This document shows, piece by piece, positions 30,532-33,425 of a stretch of DNA of 33,425 nucleotides; positions within the stretch are counted from its first letter, which is position 1, and each line of letters begins with the position of its first letter. The position numbers and the translations under genes are program-made. The notes under the pieces are model-generated. The model saw only the letters and a program-made list of their open reading frames with translations, made no database searches and was not told where the DNA came from. The stretch covers positions 1-33,425 of the forward strand of contig CANCSL010000007.1 of NCBI GenBank assembly GCA_947380835.1, in the 5' to 3' direction. This DNA comes from Actinomycetota bacterium (GTDB taxonomy: Bacteria; Actinomycetota; Actinomycetes; Nanopelagicales; Nanopelagicaceae).

Positions 30532-32526
30532 TCAGACTTGCTGGCGAGTATTAATGGTTTCGAGAATTTCGGCGATCGCTTCGTCGACAGGAATGCCGTT
30601 GCGCTGCTCGCCATTACGGAATCGGAAAGAGAGCGCGCCCGCCAACTGGTCTTCCTCACCAGCAATAATCATGAAAGGAATTTTCTCCATTTGAGCATTG
30701 CGAATCTTTTTCTGGAAGCGATCGGTCGATGTATCTACATCGATACGAATGCCGGCCTTGCGCATTCGAAGAGAAATCTCCTGAAGATAGGGCAGGAAGG
30801 CATCGGCCACAGGTATGGCGCGGACCTGGACTGGTGCCAACCACGGTGGGAAAGCGCCGGCATAGTGCTCGGTGAGTACTCCGAAGAAGCGCTCGATAGA
30901 ACCAAACAAGGCGCGGTGAATCATCACTGGCTGTTGCTTGCTGCCATCTGAGGCCTGGTATTCGATATCGAATCTCTGCGGAAGTTGGAAATCCACTTGG
31001 ATTGTAGACATTTGCCAGGTTCGACCAATGGCGTCTTTGGCTTGGACTGAAATCTTCGGTCCATAGAATGCCGCTCCCCCAGGATCTAGGACGAGTTCCA
31101 GATTTTGCTTTTCGGCAGCCTGGCGCAAAGCATTTGTAGCTTCTTCCCAATCAGATTCTTCACCCACGGATTTATCGGGATTGCGTGTAGAGAGTTCTAG
31201 GTAGAAATCATCTAAACCATAATCGCGCAACAAATTGAGCACAAAAGTAAGAAGTGAATCAAGCTCTCCCGCCATCTGCTCTTTGGTGCAGTAAATGTGG
31301 GCATCGTCTTGAGTGAACCCACGAGCGCGCGTGAGGCCATGGATTACTCCAGATTTTTCGTAGCGATAGACGGTGCCGAATTCGAAAAGCCGAATAGGCA
31401 GTTCGCGATATGAACGACCATTAGAACGGTAAATCAAAGTATGGAATGGACAGTTCATGGGCTTCATGTAGTACTTCTGCCCGGCGCGCTTGATCGTGCC
31501 ATCGGCATGAAGTTCTTCATCCATCACCATGGGTGGGTACATTCCTTCGGAATACCAATCCAGGTGACCTGATGTTTCAAAGAGCGCAGCTTTGGTTAAA
31601 TGAGGCGAATAAACAAATTGATAGCCCTCTTCTTCGTGGCGAATCCTTGAATAGTCCTCCATGGCACGACGAACGATTCCGCCCTTGGGATGAAAGACCG
31701 CCAAGCCTGAACCGATTTCCTCTGGAAAGGAGAAGAGATCTAGCTCGGCACCTAGACGTCGATGATCACGCTTTTCGGCCTCGGCCAAAAGTTCTAGATA
31801 TCCATCAAGCGCTTCCTGGGATGGCCAAGCGGTACCGTAAATGCGTTGCAGCATGGGATTCTTTTCTGAACCACGCCAGTACGCCGCTGCCGATCTCATT
31901 AACTTGAAAGCCGGAATCAATTTGGTACTTGGAAGATGCGGCCCGCGGCAGAGATCACTCCACGCCGGTTGACCATCGCGACCCAAGTTGTCATAAATGG
32001 TGAGTTCGCCAGCGCCCACTTCAACTGCGGATTCATCATCACTGGCAGTGGATTTCAAACCGATAAGTTCACATTTGTATGGCTCGCCTGCAAGTTCGGC
32101 CAACGCTTCTTGATCGCTTACTACGCGTCGGCGGAATCTTTGACCCGCCTTCACGATCTTTTTCATGGCGCTTTCTAATTTCTCAAGATCATCAGGAGTG
32201 AAGGGGCGCTCTGGATCGAAGTCATAATAGAAGCCGTCGGTGATGGGAGGTCCGATACCTAGTTTTGTTTCGGGAAAGACTTCTTGAACCGCCTGTGCCA
32301 ACACGTGCGCAGTCGAGTGGCGCAACACCGCCAAGCCTTCCGGAGAGCCAATCGTGATGGCTTCAATGACATCGCCATCATGGAGTTCGGTCCACAGATC
32401 TTTGATGGTTCCGTTTACTCGAGCGACGACAACTTCTGGGCGCTCGCCATAGAGGTGGGTGGGACGATCTTCGCCACCAATTTCTCGTGCGGCACCATCA
32501 ACGGTGACCTTTATCAAAGAAGACAT
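30532..32526 (-). CDS. thrS: Threonyl-tRNA synthetase
   Basis: Class II synthetase, 664 aa. It has an N-terminal TGS domain (about 1-60) and an editing domain with H70 and H74 (HSTAH) plus CRGPHLPST. The catalytic core starts at about residue 270, with zinc ligands in MNCPFH, TQDDAHIY and MIHRALFGS, and motif 2 FEFGTVYRYEKSG. The C-terminal anticodon-binding domain begins near WLAPVQVRAIPV. All parts are present in order. The ATG at 32526 is 12 bases after the pabC-like stop and has no clear ribosome site. No T-box leader or long leader of any kind precedes it. Confidence 0.98.
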   Translation of the reverse strand: MSSLIKVTVDGAAREIGGEDRPTHLYGERPEVVVARVNGTIKDLWTELHDGDVIEAITIGSPEGLAVLRHSTAHVLAQAVQEVFPETKLGIGPPITDGFYYDFDPERPFTPDDLEKLESAMKKIVKAGQRFRRRVVSDQEALAELAGEPYKCELIGLKSTASDDESAVEVGAGELTIYDNLGRDGQPAWSDLCRGPHLPSTKLIPAFKLMRSAAAYWRGSEKNPMLQRIYGTAWPSQEALDGYLELLAEAEKRDHRRLGAELDLFSFPEEIGSGLAVFHPKGGIVRRAMEDYSRIRHEEEGYQFVYSPHLTKAALFETSGHLDWYSEGMYPPMVMDEELHADGTIKRAGQKYYMKPMNCPFHTLIYRSNGRSYRELPIRLFEFGTVYRYEKSGVIHGLTRARGFTQDDAHIYCTKEQMAGELDSLLTFVLNLLRDYGLDDFYLELSTRNPDKSVGEESDWEEATNALRQAAEKQNLELVLDPGGAAFYGPKISVQAKDAIGRTWQMSTIQVDFQLPQRFDIEYQASDGSKQQPVMIHRALFGSIERFFGVLTEHYAGAFPPWLAPVQVRAIPVADAFLPYLQEISLRMRKAGIRIDVDTSTDRFQKKIRNAQMEKIPFMIIAGEEDQLAGALSFRFRNGEQRNGIPVDEAIAEILETINTRQQV

Positions 32527-32538
32527 AGCGTGAGGTTA

Positions 32539-33327
32539 TCAATAATTCGGGTTGGCTCGGGCGCGGAGTTCAAATTCGGATGCGATTGTCCGCATCCCGA
32601 CGGAACTTTGGAGCATCCGGCCATTTAAAGAAGAAGCAGGGCGGATGAATCTCACCCCCGACAAAACCAGGATTCCGCTAGCACTCTCCAGTTCGGCCAG
32701 GGTGATATCTCGGACTGCAATAGCCGGGAACCACTCAAGTGCCAAGGATCGAGTGATACCTCGAAGGCCGCCATTGTCCAAACGTGGAGTTACTAGTTCG
32801 CCAGCTATTTCAATGACGAAATTGGCCAGAGCTGTCTCCATCGCAAAACCACTCTCATTAACAAAGATCACCTCGTCCGCCCCCGCTTTGGCCGCCCAAC
32901 GTAAGGCCGCAGCCGATCTTGCGTATGAGAGGCTCTTCGCGGTCTGAATTCGTGATTGTGAGTATTGAAGCTCTGGATAAATCGCCAGACGAGGCGGTTG
33001 GCCAACGTTTGCGCTCGAACGGTGCGTTATCAATTGATCGCCGTTGGAAAAAATTGTTATACGTAATGAGCCGCTTTCGTAATCATCAGAGTTATTCACT
33101 ACGGCTTGGGCTGATCTGGCTAATTCGTCAAGATCGGGGCACTCCATCTCTAACAGTTGCGCCGAACGAGCCAGTCGAGCTAGGTGTCTCTGAAGGAAGA
33201 AGATCTGCGTGCCTTCCGTGCGCGTAGATTCAAAAACCCCATCGCCACGTAACAACGGATGATCGAATGCCGAAAAAGAGAGCGCATCACTCTGAAGAAA
33301 TTCGCCATTCAGCCAAACGCTGCTCAT
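32539..33327 (-). CDS. pabC: Class IV aminotransferase, probable aminodeoxychorismate lyase
   Basis: PLP enzyme, 262 aa. The fold-type IV pattern is visible: GDGVFESTR (28-36), the probable PLP lysine K131 in TAKSLSYARS, ADEVIFVNESGFAMETALANF (150-170) with E164, and the end-of-core TPRLDNGGLRGITR (180-193). Position directly after pabB, with a four-base overlap (ATGA), argues for 4-amino-4-deoxychorismate lyase, which makes p-aminobenzoate for folate. A branched-chain or D-amino acid aminotransferase is the alternative and cannot be fully excluded. The stop is TGA, followed at once by TAA. The next gene, thrS, starts 12 bases on. Confidence 0.82.
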   Translation of the reverse strand: MSSVWLNGEFLQSDALSFSAFDHPLLRGDGVFESTRTEGTQIFFLQRHLARLARSAQLLEMECPDLDELARSAQAVVNNSDDYESGSLRITIFSNGDQLITHRSSANVGQPPRLAIYPELQYSQSRIQTAKSLSYARSAAALRWAAKAGADEVIFVNESGFAMETALANFVIEIAGELVTPRLDNGGLRGITRSLALEWFPAIAVRDITLAELESASGILVLSGVRFIRPASSLNGRMLQSSVGMRTIASEFELRARANPNY

Positions 33328-33425
33328 AGCTCCATCTTTCCACGTGCGATATCCATGAGGCGAGCGGCTTTCAATTCGGTCTCATCCCACTCAGCCGATG
33401 CGTCACTGGCCCAAGTAATTCCGGC
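33324..33425 (-). CDS. pabB: Chorismate-binding enzyme C-terminal end, probable aminodeoxychorismate synthase component I
   Basis: Only the last 33 codons and the stop are inside the window. They read AGITWASDASAEWDETELKAARLM and onward to MEL. The AGI-T/V-x-x-S-D-x-x-x-E-x-x-E-T-x-x-K-A pattern is the usual end of PabB/TrpE/EntC-type chorismate enzymes. The coupled pabC-like gene points to PabB rather than anthranilate or isochorismate synthase. The stop TGA overlaps the ATG of the next gene (ATGA). The start and most of the protein lie beyond the window edge. Confidence 0.75.
   Translation of the reverse strand, partial: AGITWASDASAEWDETELKAARLMDIARGKMEL

Noticed and set aside
1..33425. 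tRNA or rRNA genes, CRISPR arrays, insertion sequences, prophage or att sites
   Set aside because: Nearly all sequence is occupied by conserved core genes; no spaced repeats, transposase or integrase motifs, or cloverleaf-sized gaps were seen.

Overview
The window is a dense, syntenic stretch of core chromosome from a small-genome actinobacterium. The evidence is the gene order: alaS-ruvX-mltG-aroE-aroC-aroK-aroB, then aspS, hisS, an MBL-fold hydrolase, rel, secFD, ruvBAC, yebC, pdxTS, and pimA, acyltransferase, pgsA, HIT, thrS. This order parallels conserved blocks of Mycobacterium and Streptomyces. Roughly balanced base composition by eye, very short intergenic gaps and pervasive start/stop overlaps suggest a streamlined freshwater lineage such as the Nanopelagicales (acI, 'Ca. 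Planktophila'-like). That placement is inference from recall and was not tested. I see no mobile element, tRNA, rRNA or CRISPR, and no gene-free stretch above 130 bp.

Layout from left to right: nearly everything is on the minus strand, so transcription runs from high to low coordinates. Positions 1-3003 hold four shikimate-pathway genes (aroB partial, aroK, aroC, aroE). Positions 3000-7544 hold mltG, ruvX, alaS and a DUF948 membrane protein. Positions 7570-10490 hold a divergent FtsH-like AAA+ metalloprotease translationally coupled to a lipoprotein. Positions 10510-14252 hold aspS, hisS and the MBL hydrolase. A plus-strand DUF349 gene (14379-15722) interrupts the minus-strand run. It is followed by bifunctional rel, secF and secD (15719-20555) and then ruvB, ruvA, ruvC and yebC (20567-23596). 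Positions 23607-25117 hold pyridoxal phosphate synthase, pdxT and pdxS. Positions 25178-29397 hold a DUF3048 lipoprotein, a LemA-like membrane protein, and the phosphatidylinositol-mannoside genes pimA, acyltransferase and pgsA. A second plus-strand gene (29423-30013) encodes what looks like a stripped-down EF-G GTPase domain. The window closes with a HIT/Ap4A-phosphorylase-like gene, thrS, a pabC-like aminotransferase and the last codons of pabB.

How the genes work together: the left end makes chorismate and the right end (pabB/pabC) spends it on p-aminobenzoate for folate. Four aminoacyl-tRNA synthetases (Ala, Asp, His, Thr) sit with the stringent-response enzyme Rel. RuvABC is encoded as one unit. 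PgsA, the acyltransferase and PimA give the start of PI and PIM lipid synthesis.

The least ordinary items are the FtsH-like protein with a HEACH site, inserts in the ATPase domain and a co-translated lipoprotein; the EF-G G-domain-like protein without a P-loop, divergent from pgsA over about 25 bp and overlapping the HIT gene at its 3' end; the lack of yajC before secD; and the LemA-like gene embedded in the PIM operon.
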